Shown piece by piece: positions 1-10,760 of a stretch of 64,000 nt of DNA (the stretch's first letter is position 1; every line of letters starts with the position of its first letter). Source of the stretch: Juglans regia (taxonomy: Eukaryota; Streptophyta; Magnoliopsida; Fagales; Juglandaceae); assembly GCF_001411555.2 (NCBI RefSeq), contig NC_049903.1:20565234-20629233 (forward strand), in the 5' to 3' direction. Under the pieces are notes generated by a model. That model was given only the letters and a program-made list of their open reading frames with translations, had not been told where the DNA came from and searched no databases. The translations under genes were made by a program, and so were the position numbers.

Positions 1-306
1 TTCTTTCAAAAAAAAAAAAAAAGGCCACTGTATAAAAACATATAATCTCTATGATCACCAATAATCTCCACAGGAACCCTCAGCCCCCCTTGCATGACAA
101 TCTCAAAAAAATAGAGAAGCAACAGCAACAACTCTACATAGTTAATCATAGTTAATCTCGATCAACTACATAAGACTTGGCAAACGTTTTCAAAAAACAG
201 AGAAGTGCACAACTTGTTTTCATTACACAGGTTGATTTAGCAACATATAATTTACATGGTTTTCATCAAAATCTAATCCATACAACGTGCAAAAAAGTCT
301 AGGAAT

Positions 307-760
307 TTATTCGAGCCAAGCAAACACTATTACAAATGTAATAACCCAGTACAAACACAACAATTTTCGCTTTTCTTTTTTCAGATTCTCCGCTATCTCT
401 CTCACTTTATCTTCTTTTTTTTGAACGTCATACTCGCGCTATAGTACATCATCCCACATCTTTAAAGCCTTATTCTCTTTAACACTAAAATTCTCCTATA
501 ACAGATTAAGTATATCCGCTCATACGAAGAATTCACACCTCGCATCTCCCTGCACATAATGTCAACTTCCAATTAACGTGATAAAATGCACCCTGCCAGC
601 AACAATGCAAATATGACAAATAAAAAGTTGTTTACCATATTATAATTTGAGCAGGCAAAAAATCTCATAGTGTGGGACGTCTTTAGTGGTGTTTTAGGAT
701 GATGCCATGCGTGATTCTGAAAAACCAAAGATAAATTCAAAGAAGAATTGTCTGCTCTTA
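307..760 (-). pseudogene. GRF-type zinc-finger protein, broken two-exon fragment
   Basis: Read on the - strand, an exon ending at 636 carries TPLKTSHTMRFFACSNYNM. A GTAAAC donor follows at 635, an intron runs to a TGCAG acceptor at 554-550, and the next exon from 549 reads GDARCEFFV-stop-AD. Together these match the second half of a GRF zinc finger (typically ...FFxC..Y...CxFFxWxD). A charged coiled-coil stretch follows, then a hydrophobic C-terminal segment (LYWVITFVIVFAWLE) and a TAA at 309-307. GRF proteins with a coiled coil and C-terminal membrane anchor are common in plants and are often spread with transposons. The expected Trp is a TGA stop, a second stop lies in the coiled coil, and the N-terminal half was not found. 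It is therefore called a pseudogene. The splice phase keeps the frame, which suggests derivation from a genomic copy rather than a cDNA. Confidence 0.55.
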
Positions 761-763
761 GAC

Positions 764-1680
764 AATTCCAAAGTTCATTATTCTAATTAAATGATCTTCA
801 CCAACTGTTTAGTAGTTTGAATCTTGTTATCTAGTGTCAACATGTTGAGGAACTTCATCGAGTTGCAATAAAAATGTGTTGTGAAGTATATGTTAAATAG
901 CTGTCTTAGCATTAGTTTAGAACATAATTGAGTTAGTGAATATACATGAGACAAATGAACATATTCTTAATATTGATCCAGCACTCATTTAGCAAATTTG
1001 CTCCATTCCTTGACTCCAACTATGACTGGACTCAGTTTAAGAATTTTAGAGGAAGAGTCTCTTCCAGATGGAAGGAGTTCTGGGCAACACTATTGCCCAT
1101 TGCTAGCATTTATTGGATTTCACACTATTAAGATAGATAAAATAGACTACTAGTAAGGAAATGTTAATTTAACATTTTTTTTATAAGTTGGAAACCCTAG
1201 TTAATTAGAAACACAATTTATCCTAATTAAATTATGTAGTGAACAACCCTCCAATTTAAGATTCACAGTCATTCTCTTTATTCATTTTCTTTTATTCCAA
1301 ATGAATAAAGAGAATGAGAGTATTGATGTGAAGGGAAGGTGGGAAAAAATCATAAGCAACCATTATACTCAAAGATAGTAAATTTTCATAAACATGTTAT
1401 GAAAAAATCAAAAGACCCCAAACTCGATTATTCTTCTCATTTCTAAAAAATGGAAAAGCAATGCAAGCAAATCATACTATATTCATATGTGAGAACAAAA
1501 CTTCAAAGTCTGACTCCACTTTCAGGCAATCAACTTTCGTCAATTGAAAAAAGCACTCTGATTTGAAAAACATTCAAAAGTTAAGCTCTCAATACCTTAT
1601 ACTTCTCGATACCTTATTCAAAAGTATTTAAGCATGTAAACTGGTGGGGTTGGTTTAGAGTTGCTGAGAGAGAGGTCTAC
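764..1680. other. AT-rich spacer with a short perfect hairpin
   Basis: No gene is supported here. The only clear structure is an inverted repeat with 17-bp perfect arms (1270-1286 and 1300-1316) and a 13-base loop. The short ORF at 946-1131 has no recognisable content. Confidence 0.5.
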
Positions 1681-1769
1681 CTGTTAGTTTCTAGCAAATA
1701 CAGAGATAAATGAGTAAACAGATGAAAAAAAACTTGAAATGGTATGCTAAACCTCCCACATATCTGAGA

Positions 1770-1985
1770 GCTTTGGTGGACTGAGGGCGGCTTCGGGTCG
1801 GTGGACTGAGGGCTTCGTTGGTGGACTGAGATGGGACCGAGAGCTTCGTTGGTGGACTGAGGGATCGAGAGCTTTGGGACTGATCTCCTAGGGAGGGTTG
1901 AGGTCGTGGTGGGGAGGGGAGGGTGAGGTCGTGGTGGGGTGGGGTGGGGTGGGGAGGGGAGGGCGAGGTCATGGTGGGGTTTGGA
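1770..1985. repeat. GC-rich minisatellite and G-run tract
   Basis: The motif GGTGGACTGAG recurs several times between 1770 and 1865. A purine/G tract with repeated GGGGT units follows around 1930-1965 and could form a G-quadruplex on the + strand. An antisense ORF here (Pro/Ser-rich) is only the translation of this low-complexity tract. Confidence 0.6.
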
Positions 1986-2417
1986 CGGCTGAGGTTTAGG
2001 AGGGCTCAGGAGTTCAAAACGTGAATGAATGGAATGAGGGGAATGAGTTGAGAGACCGAACGACTCAAAACCGGTTCAGTGAATATCCGATCTACACGTC
2101 ATGTGTGCAATGGATGTAGCCAAATAGTGGCTGCTGTCAAGATTTTTCCTTGTTAAATACATAAGTATCGCATAATTATTTTGAAAAATAGTATAATTTA
2201 TTATTAAAAAATTATATTTTTTTATGTAAATCTCATATTTATTTACTTTTTCAAAAGGATTGTGCGGCATTTGGTTGAGTTGCATTTGCGCGGCAATTAC
2301 AAATATCATTTATCTTTTGACAATAAGTTCTTTTGAATTCTTTTTTCAACTTTCCTACATTCCTCCTCAAATTAAAGAAGTTAGAAAATACATTCTCAAC
2401 TACAGACATAACATTTA

Positions 2418-2577
2418 GGCTGTATTTGGCTATTGAATCAAACTCAAATCATCTTGACCTATTTCATATATTTTAACTTAAAAAGTTAAACTCATCTCAA
2501 TTATCTTAATGGGACTCATAAATTACTATTTACAATTCAACTCTCAACTCATTTCATCTTAACATCGAAACACAGCC
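2418..2577. mobile_element. MITE, 160 bp, TTA target duplication
   Basis: The ends are GGCTGTATTTGG and CGAAACACAGCC (imperfect terminal inverted repeats). They are flanked by TTA at 2415-2417 and 2578-2580. The interior has the ACTCATCTCA-type motifs shared by several other elements in this window. The 3-bp TTA/TAA duplication is the signature of PIF/Harbinger (Tourist-like) MITEs. Confidence 0.7.
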
Positions 2578-2580
2578 TTA

Positions 2581-3186
2581 AAAGAACATGAATAACAAAG
2601 AATTGATGTATATGTATACTTCACAAAACTTGCTTAACAAATACAAGTTTTCCTCCACTAGACAACAATTTGTCATTTCATCTAACGTGGCATGCTATAG
2701 TTAACAGGCCAATATAAATAGGTACTTTCAAATGTTACAATGGAACCTACCCCTTGGAATCCATTTTTAGTTAAAACAATTCTCTATTTTTTTTTTTTTC
2801 CAAACTGAAACTTATGATTAAAATTGAATTGGTGACTTTATTTATAATGAATTCTCAGCTCCATTCACAAAACGATAATATCATATCATAAGATTGAAAA
2901 TCCTTAGAAAAATATCATATTTGGTCATATGGGTCAAACACCTACCATATCTTGATTTAGGGTCAAAGTAAATTGGAAAAAAAGAAGTGTTATAGTCACA
3001 AAGAGATTTCATAAAAGTAAATGCACAAACTGATATGACTTCATATGATATGTTAAATGTATTTTACAATAAAGATAATTTTACAATCTAACGTATTACA
3101 TTAAGGTACGCCAATTTATATATTTACTAATGGTCTATCTATTTGTAGCTAAACCATTTCTCTTAAAAGAAATTTGAAACATGTTT
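2581..3186. other. AT-rich spacer, no gene seen
   Basis: The sequence is AT-rich with no supported ORF, no recognised repeat ends and no RNA gene. Confidence 0.5.
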
Positions 3187-3401
3187 ACTCTCGTTTATTT
3201 TCATAACACATCTCAATTCATCTCATCTCATCTAATCATTACAACTTTCTCAAATTCTCATACAAAATAAAAAATAATAATTCAACTTTTTCAAATCTCA
3301 AAATAAAAATAATATTAAAAAATATATTCTAATAATATTTTATTCAATTTTTAACTTTTATCTCAACTCATCTCATTTCATCTGTAAAGCCAAACGAGGC
3401 G
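3187..3401. mobile_element. MITE of the CATCTCATCTCATC family
   Basis: The ends TCTCGTTTATTTTC and AGCCAAACGAGGCGAGA are imperfect inverted repeats. The interior closely resembles the element at 19679-19892, including its run of ATCTCATCTCATCTAATCAT. The target duplication is not clear in this copy. Confidence 0.6.
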
Positions 3402-4137
3402 AGAAGGTACTGAGGGATGATCATGGTTAGAAACTTTTGCATCATGTGCCTACTCATCCCTCAAATTTGGATAGGATAATAACAAGTTTTTGGTGGAGCT
3501 TCCGAACAAGGAAGGATTGAAATTTTATGCCGAGAGTATTTTGGTGTCGATAATTTGAAAAGTTATTAGTTAGTATTCGAGTATAGATATCATAGTCCCA
3601 CTGTGCTATCACAAATGACATATCATTAAAATTACTTTAAGGATATATATAAATGAATCTAATTTGAGTGAATAGTAAGTAGTCAAGACTTGTTCGTTTA
3701 ACTTTTATTCAAACATGAGTGGACCTCAAGTTTATCATCAAGCTATATGTTAAGTTCGCGAAACAACTTATGTATTATTCGAACTTGTTCATGAGGTATC
3801 TAATTTTGACGAAATATTTTTTTTTACATTATATATCATAACTTTATCAAAATTTTTAATAAATAATCTTTTATTTTTTGTGAATATCTTTATATAGTTG
3901 ATTTCTACATATATCAATTTCTATAGGCATAAATGCTTAAGCAGTTGCATGGTGTTCTTATTGTAAAATTAAAGATAATATTATAAAATATAAAATTATT
4001 CAAGCTTGTAAGAACTTATTAGAATTGAATTGAATTTTTTATATGAGTTAATGTATGATTTAATAATCCATCATAATTTTAGGACTTATTTAGACGCTGA
4101 AACCTATCTCAAGTGCTTTATTTAGTAACATAGTCGT
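3402..4137. other. AT-rich spacer
   Basis: No gene or defined repeat is seen. It ends at the outer edge of the Tat-like LTR element. Confidence 0.5.
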
Positions 4138-4660
4138 TGATGTCGTGTTTCGCATCCAAGGCAACTGCACGTCGCGATTGATCTACACCTGCAATGTCCA
4201 ACAAAAATGGTGGTATGGGTGGTAGGGATACCTTCGTTGCCTAAGTAAAATTCTTAGTTCATGGTGGAGACTAATTCGAATGTCTGTGTGAGAGAGCTCC
4301 CACCCACTCGGGTATATATACCTGGTGGTGTGGTCCTAGGTACTTGTTAGTAGTAGCGTATTGGTGTACGAGACGTGTCCTTGGTGGTGGGCGATCTTCT
4401 GCCTTGTTGGTTACAGTCGTGTTATTTCTTATTCAGATTGTATTGCTAAGTTTTGGGCAAGTGGTGGTCCATCCATGCACTAGCCCGCGGGATGGTCCGT
4501 GTCTTTCACGTGCAAGGTGCCCATTTTAGTGCACTCGTGGATTTGCATCGGTTGGGTTCCCCATGATGCCACCCAGCGTGAATCTTAGGATTCGCCATGC
4601 CCCTTCAGTTTCTAACGGCTGATCTTTTCAATGCCTAGGGTACGCCAACCGACACTCGAC
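4138..4660 (-). repeat. LTR (3' LTR of the Tat-like element), approximate inner edge
   Basis: 4138-4452 aligns closely with 14329-14641, including the TATATATACC box and the GGGCGATCTTCTGCC stretch. Beyond that point the two copies diverge. The inner boundary is a guess: a pyrimidine-rich stretch from about 4665 could be the polypurine tract of the - strand. Confidence 0.5.
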
Positions 4661-4805
4661 CTCTCCCATTTAAACCCCATTCTCCTCTCACCTTCTTCTT
4701 CCCACCTTTTCCTCGCATCTTTACTTCTCTCTAGCCTGCACCTTGGCATTTCCTTGCTTCCCTGCATTCTTGCTTCTTCCCTTTCCTCCCTCTGCCTGTC
4801 ACAGA

Positions 4806-6770
4806 TGGCCTCTAAAAGAGCTTCTCAACCCTTCGAAGCACAAACTTTGTACTTCGCCGAGCGGGGTTGGGAATCGTCGGTTTCAGCAACCTACAACATA
4901 CTAGAATCGGCAATTTTGGAAATCCCTGGACGTCGTGTCCCTACGATGGATTCACACCGGATGGAATCTAAGGTTGCCTTTTACCCCCTGATTTCACGAA
5001 CGGGTTGCGCCTCCCTTTTTGCCGCCCTATTCGGGACGTATTCAACTTCTTGGGGGTTGGCTCCAACGCAACTTCATCCAAATGCATGGCGACTCTTAGT
5101 TGCCAGCTGCGTGATCAGGTCAAGATGGGAGTACCCCGAGGGGGATGAAGTCCACCAAGAATTCTCCATTTGGGCCATTTGGTCGTACGTCCTCAGCAGC
5201 AAGAGCTTGTCCATCATTTTGACCTAACGGGAAAAGGACAAGCTGGCTACCGTACAAAGTTTGGGTGGTAGCCCACCCCCTTGACACTGAGACTGACATG
5301 GTGTTGACTGATGCCAACATCACGAGGTTCCTGACAACGCCCGATTGCTCATACGTATTGGGGAAGGACATTTTGGGGGATTCCCCATCATCCCAAGGCC
5401 GGAAGCACCACTCCAGCCGTCCAACTTTCGGTGGCAAGGAGAAGCGGCCTCGGGTCACTTGCGAGGTAGCAAGCGGAGCTCCCAAGAGCGAGGTTGGGGC
5501 CTCCCATTCCCATACTGTTCTGAGGAGCGAAGGAGGAGCTCCCCACACCAAGGCCCCTAAACATTCCCCTAGTGTATCAAGTGGGGAGCTGGCGCCTAGT
5601 GCCTCCTCTAGTCGCGGCAAAGGGTGTTTCATTCCTCCCTCACCCCACAGGGTTCCTGTGCAAGATACGTTGCATCCCCATGTTGTAGCGATGATGGCCT
5701 CACTGACTTTGGGGTCTGCAGTTGTTACAGAGGAGGTCGACGATGGTCTACGGATTCCTTCTTCAACACCTTCCTCAACTTCGCACCCCGCAGGCCCCCC
5801 ATGGAGGAGGAGCCATTTCTAGCCTTTGAGGAATTGCCTCCCTTGGTGCGACCCGAGCCTCAGCTTGTGATTCCTAAGGTTCCAATTCTTTCTGCTGGTT
5901 TTGGGCTGTCCGGCCAGAAGGGGTCCGACCTGGGCTCATTTGGATCTTCCTTGAAACTAGAGGGCACCGGGCCATCCTCTTATGCTAGAACTGACTATCC
6001 AGGGGCAACTAGTCCAGGCTTTAAGAGAGCTTGGGCCGAGACAATCAAGCGAGAGGCCCAAAAGTTGAGGCAACTCTTTGTGCAGGTATTCTCTATTCGC
6101 ATTCCCCCTGACCCTCTCAAGTTTGTTTTAACCTTACTTGTATTGCAGGTTGCGGATCAACTAGCAGCCATGGTTGTGAGGGAGCAAGGGGATCTCGAGG
6201 AGGAGAATCGTGCTCTTCGCTTAGTGGCGCTGCTCACTCAATTGAAGGTTCGCAAGGCAAACCTGGAGGTGGAGGATGTGACCCGCGAGCACGACGTCCT
6301 GATAGAGGACTTGGACAGGTTGAGGGATTGTCACAAGCGCTCACAGTTGTTGTCCAAGTATTTTGAGCTGACTTTATCTGTCCAATGCCAGAAAGACCTT
6401 GTGTAGAAGTGTGAGGTCCAAGTTCGCTCCCTGGAATCCAAGTTGCTTATGGCAACCAACACAATCCTGGCTCGCGACGTTCGCATCTCTACCATAAAGT
6501 CCAGTTTGGACTCAAGCCGCAACTAATGGGAAGTTTTCATGTCCCAGGTCAAGAGTGCCAGGGCCATTCAGGATAAGGCCTGAGGCTACGGCTACAAAGA
6601 GGGTTTTGAGTAGTTAAGGGGCCATATGCTTGAGCACCCCATGACCGACCCAAAGACTCTGAACTTGGCTTCCCTCGAGCCTAATTCCCAGGCCTTTGCA
6701 TTTGCTAAGACCATTAGGAAGGACTTGATGCCCCTTGCCTTCCAAGATACCCTCACTCTGCCTTGACGGC
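4806..6770 (+). pseudogene. Antisense accessory ORF of the Tat-like element ('putative gypsy type transposon' domain plus coiled coil)
   Basis: On the strand opposite to gag-pol, codons from ATG 4805 give a domain with FYPLISRTGC...LFGTYSTSWGLAPTQLHPNAWR. This resembles the Pfam family 'putative gypsy type transposon' (Transposase_28). After a stop at 5225 and frame changes, 5624-6406 encodes a Pro-rich linker and a long coiled coil (LEEENRALRL..., VTREHDVLIEDLDRLRD). A degraded tail follows to about 6765. A plausible intron of 63 bp (GT at 6086, AG at 6148) splits the coiled coil. Removing it or keeping it both preserve the frame. The function of such ORFs is unknown. The frame is broken at least twice, so it is called a pseudogene. 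Confidence 0.6.
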
Positions 6771-6934
6771 CTAATGTAATAACTGTAAATGTCTTCCCCC
6801 CTTAGGGTTGTACTTGTAATGTATATATAGACTTTGTTTTGTGTTGTTTCTTCTTACTCCTCCTCGATTGGGTCTTGTCTTTTTGTATCTCATTCTTTCT
6901 CCTTTTCTTCCTTTCTTGTATGTTTGTGAATTCG

Positions 6935-8381
6935 GAGAGCTCAGAGCTCTAGCCCGACCAATGCATCGTGGCAAGTCTAGTGACTTGGCTCGATGGGCAC
7001 GAAAGTCGACAAGTCAATGAACTTTTGTCCGAATGGTCGCGTATAGGGGTGTAACCGGTCCTGTCCGGTCCGGTTTTGGACAAAATTTAGGACCGAACCG
7101 GTATGTACCGGTTTTGTATTTTTCAAAACCGATTACGCCCCGATTACCCTCCTAAACCGGTACCTCCGGTTTTACCGGTTTCCGGTCCCGTCCGATCCGG
7201 TTTTCTCATTTTTTTTAAATGTAAAAAATATATAATAAAGTATTAATTCTTATTATAAAATGTTATTAATAATTTAATATATATATTATGCTTAAAGCAT
7301 ATGATCAATTAAATTTTCATTTTTAAGACTAAACTTTTATTTTATAAATTATAACAACATTATCTTATATATAATTATATTAATAACATATGATCAAATA
7401 AATTACAAATATTCATATTTAAGATAAACATTTTATGTTATTATTTATAAATTATAATATGAAATTTTTTCATATATAATATATAATTATATATATTATA
7501 TATAAAAATTTACCATATAATTATATATATAAATATTTTGTATAATATATAAAATTAATTTTTATATTTTTTTTTCCAACCGGTCCTGTTCGGTCCGGTC
7601 CGGTCTCGGAAACTACGGGACCGGACCGGAACCGGCCGGTTTTCATAAAATAGGAACCGGTTCCGGACCGGACCGGTTCAAAACCGGACCAACCGGTCCG
7701 GTTCGGTCCGGTCCGGACCGGTTTTCCGGTTTCCCGGTTTAAATTTACACCCCTAGTCGCGTAGGCGAGTTTAGAGGCTCTAGCCCGACCAATGCATTGT
7801 GGTGAGTCTAAGGACTCGGCTTGATGGGCAAGGTGGTCCGCAAGTCAAGGGACTTGTGTCCGACTAGCAGTGTGGGCGAGCTCAGGGGGCTCCAGCTCGA
7901 CCAATTCATCGCGGCAAGTCTAAGGACTCCGCTCGGTAGGCACGAAAGTCGGCAAGTCAAAGGACTTGTGTCCGGTTGGCTGTGTGGGCAAGCTCGAGGG
8001 GCTCCAGCCTGACCAATGCATCGCGACGAGTCTAAGGACCAAGCTTGATGGGCACGAAGGTCAACAAGCCAAGGGACTTGTTTTGATTGGTCCTATAGGC
8101 GAGCTCGAGGGATCTATTCGGACCAATGCATCGTGGCAAGTCTAGGGACTAAGCTCGGTAGGCACTATGGTTGGCAAGTCAAGGGACTTGTATTTGACTG
8201 GCCATGTGGGTGAGCTCGGGGGGCTCTAGCCCAACCAATGCATCATGGCAAGTCTAGGGACTCAGCTCGATGTGCACGAAAGTCGCAAGTTAAGGGACTT
8301 ATGTCCAACTGGTCGTGCAGACGAGCTCGGGGGACTCTAGCCCGACTAATGCATCGTGGCGAGTCTAGGGACTCGGCTTGA
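6935..8381. repeat. 111-112 bp tandem repeat, about 6.5 copies, split by a MITE
   Basis: Each unit contains GCGAGCTC, GCTCTAGCCCGACCAATGC, a TCTAGGGACTCGGCT-type stretch and AGTCAAGGGACTTGTGTCC. Unit starts are near 6935, 7765, 7876, 7988, 8099, 8210 and 8321. The first unit is separated from the rest by the hAT MITE at 7044-7755. The last is partial. The array lies between pol and the antisense ORF, where Tat elements often carry tandem repeats. Confidence 0.85.
7044..7755. mobile_element. hAT-type MITE (CCGGT family), 712 bp
   Basis: The element begins TAGGGGTGTAA and ends TTACACCCCTA. It is flanked by a perfect 8-bp target duplication, GTCGCGTA, at 7036-7043 and 7756-7763. The 8-bp duplication and TAGGG terminus are typical of the hAT superfamily. 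Both arms are dense in CCGGT/ACCGG motifs and are largely inverted copies of each other. The 360-bp core is very AT-rich and has no coding capacity. It is inserted in the tandem array. Confidence 0.85.
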
Positions 8382-8499
8382 AAGCTCCCTGGCTCAATAA
8401 AGTTGAATTGAGGCAAATCTATCTCTTCATTCATAGAACGTGATTGTTACATTTCCATAGGCTAAATTACAATCTCTACTGGAAGTACTTTTTTAGATG

Positions 8500-9560
8500 C
8501 TTGGTGTTCCATGGATGAGGGAGTTCATTGCCCCTGTTGTCTTTGAGGCGATACGACCCGTGTTTGCCACTAGTCGTTACCACGTATGGTCTTTCCCATC
8601 GCAGGCCCTGCTTGCCTTCCTCTTAGATAGTGACCCTGGTCTACTTCAACACCAAGTCTCCTATTTTGAAGGAACGAGGCCTGACACGTTTGTTGAAGTA
8701 TCACTCTGCCTTTCTCTTGTTGCTTGCCTTTAACATTTCGGCCTTTTGTTGCCTTTCCTCTAGGAGGTCCAAGTTTTCCTTTAATCTTTCGTTGTTGAGG
8801 TTCAGGTTAAAGTGCTGGACCCGGTAGGTAGGCATTCCTACATCCACTACCGTAGGTGAGGGAAAACGGTGCCTCTCCCATGAGAGTCTTGACGGTTGTT
8901 CAGTACGCCCACAGCACTCCTGGGAGTTCTTCCACCCATCTTCCATTCCAATCTTCCAACCTCTTCTTCAAGATGCTTAGTAGGGTTTTATTGGTCGCCT
9001 CAACTTGCCCGTTGGACTGTGGGTGTCTGAGAGAGGAATATTTAAACTTAATTCCTAGGCCATTGCACCATTCCCGATAGTGTGAGGAATCAAATTGCTA
9101 GCCATTGTCCAATATGATTCTCTGGAGAATATTGAATCGACAAACCACCGACTTCCACAAGAACTTTGTGATGGCTATAGCCCTGATGGTCGTCAGTGCC
9201 TCCGCTTCAATCCATTTCATGAAGTAGTCAATCGTCACAACTACAAATTTTACCTCACCTTTGGCCACAGGGAGTGGCCCGACCAGATCAAACCCCCACT
9301 AGGCAAAGGGCCATGGGGATGTGATCAACGTTAGTTCTTCTGGTGGGCAGTGAAATATGGGTGCATGTTCTTGACATTTCGGGCATTTCTTCAAGAAGCA
9401 TTCTATGTCCCGAAGAGAGTAGGGCCAATAGTATCCTGCGCTAATCACCTTCGAGGCTAACTCTCTTCCCCCTGAATGGTTCCCACATATTCCCTCGTGT
9501 ACCTCGACCAACACATACTGGGCTTCTTCCAAAGAGACGCATCTTAGGAGTGGCTCAGAG
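8500..9560 (-). pseudogene. Integrase region of the Tat-like element
   Basis: On the - strand, ORF 9532-9299 has the zinc-binding part: HEGICGNHSGGRELASKV, YYWPYSLRDIECFLKKCPKCQ. After a stop, the next stretch reads GFDLVGPLPVAKGEVKFVVV, then IDYFMKWIEAEAL, and later QFDSSHYREWCNGLGIKF and PQSNGQVEATNKTLL. These are the rve core with the D and E positions recognisable. WAYRTTVKTLMGEAPFSLTYG closes the domain. Several stops interrupt it. It lies downstream of the second RNase H in element orientation. Confidence 0.75.
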
Positions 9561-9569
9561 AATCCCTCT

Positions 9570-10760
9570 TGTACAAGATCCCTCCCACCAATGTGAATCG
9601 TGAGGTTCGGCTCCTAACCTTTCATGCTTCATCTCTATCGCTCGGGACTTCGCCCGTGTTAAGGAACTTTATTATGTCCGAGGCCCACTTAGGTTGCCCG
9701 GAGGTGACAACCGATATTTTCGTGCTGATGGTTGGGAAGTCAACTGCCCGGGTTACAGTGTGCTCGGACAGGTGGGCCCTTCTTGTTCTTGTTCTCCTCC
9801 CTTGGTATTTTCTGGATGCAAAAGTAGGGAAAAAGGTCGCGCTCTATGCCCACCTGCTGATGTTATTTCTTCAACTTTTTGCCCTTTGTGGTGAACTCCT
9901 CGTGCACCTGGCTAACGACCACCTTGGAGTTTGCCTTGACTTTGACTTTGGTTGCTCCCAACTAGGGGTGAAAAGTTGGTTGGTCCAGACCGGAGAAACC
10001 GACTAGACCAACCCAGGACCAAGACCGGTCGGTCTCGATCCCTGAAATAAAGGATCAAGACTTTTCGGTCCAGTCCTGGTCTAGGGGTTTCCCACCTCGG
10101 ACCAGATCGACCGAATTTAAAAAGAAAAATATATATATTATATATTATTTATATCATAATTGTATAATTAACTATATAATTTTCATCTAACCTATTACCA
10201 TTAAAAATATAAAATTTTAAATATATTGTTAACAAATTAATATTCTATCAATTAACTAATTTATAGTATCAATTAACTAATTATATAGTAATTATATAAG
10301 TTAAGAATGTAATTTTTATCTAATTTATTATCATTCACCTTATAAAATAATTTTGTATTGAGTTAGTTACATATCTACATTACTAATTCACTTAAATTTA
10401 ATTTAATATTTTAAATAAAAAAATTATTAATTTATTTATAAAAAAAAATAATAATAATTGAGTCGGATCGATAGCTACTGGTCCGGTCCCTAGGGATGTT
10501 CGGTCTGGTTCGATCTGGGGAAAATGATGGTCCATCACCCCCTGGACTGAACCAGACTGATTTGCACCCTTATTCCCAACAGCCTAGCTACTGACATTCC
10601 TGCTAGTAGTGCCTCATACTCAGCCTCATTATTAGTTATTTTGAAGGCAAGCTTTATCGCGTAATTATGTTCCTCGCCAAACTTGGTGATAATGTGCACC
10701 CCTACCCCCCCTCTAGCACGACATGATGAGCTATCGATGTAGACCTGACAAGGCTTTCTC
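9570..10760 (-). pseudogene. Second (archaeal-type) RNase H of the Tat-like element, split by a MITE
   Basis: On the - strand, 10760-10573 reads VYIDSSSCRARGGVG and ITNNEAEYEALLAGM, which are the first Asp and the Glu of an RNase H fold. Past the hAT MITE (9963-10572) the frame resumes with VKANSKVVVSQVHEEF. Here the expected active-site Asp (usually RADSKLV) is Asn. A second RNase H between RNase H and integrase is a hallmark of the Tat group. Confidence 0.65.
9963..10572. mobile_element. hAT-type MITE, 610 bp, inside the second RNase H
   Basis: The ends are TAGGGGTGAAAA and TTTGCACCCTTA. The flanks are CTCCCAAC (9955-9962) and TTCCCAAC (10573-10580), an 8-bp target duplication with one mismatch. 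The arms are rich in GACCGG/CCGGTC and the core is AT-rich. It interrupts the RNase H coding region, so it inserted after the retrotransposon. Confidence 0.75.

Noticed and set aside
1691..1972. 93-aa Pro/Ser-rich antisense ORF
   Set aside because: It is the translation of a GGTGGACTGAG/GGGGT repeat; no domain and no gene context.
5120..5632. 170-aa antisense ORF over the accessory ORF
   Set aside because: It is opposite the recognisable domain and coiled-coil frame; it has no family features of its own.
6935..8381. CRISPR array
   Set aside because: The units are 111-bp contiguous repeats without unique spacers, inside a plant retrotransposon.
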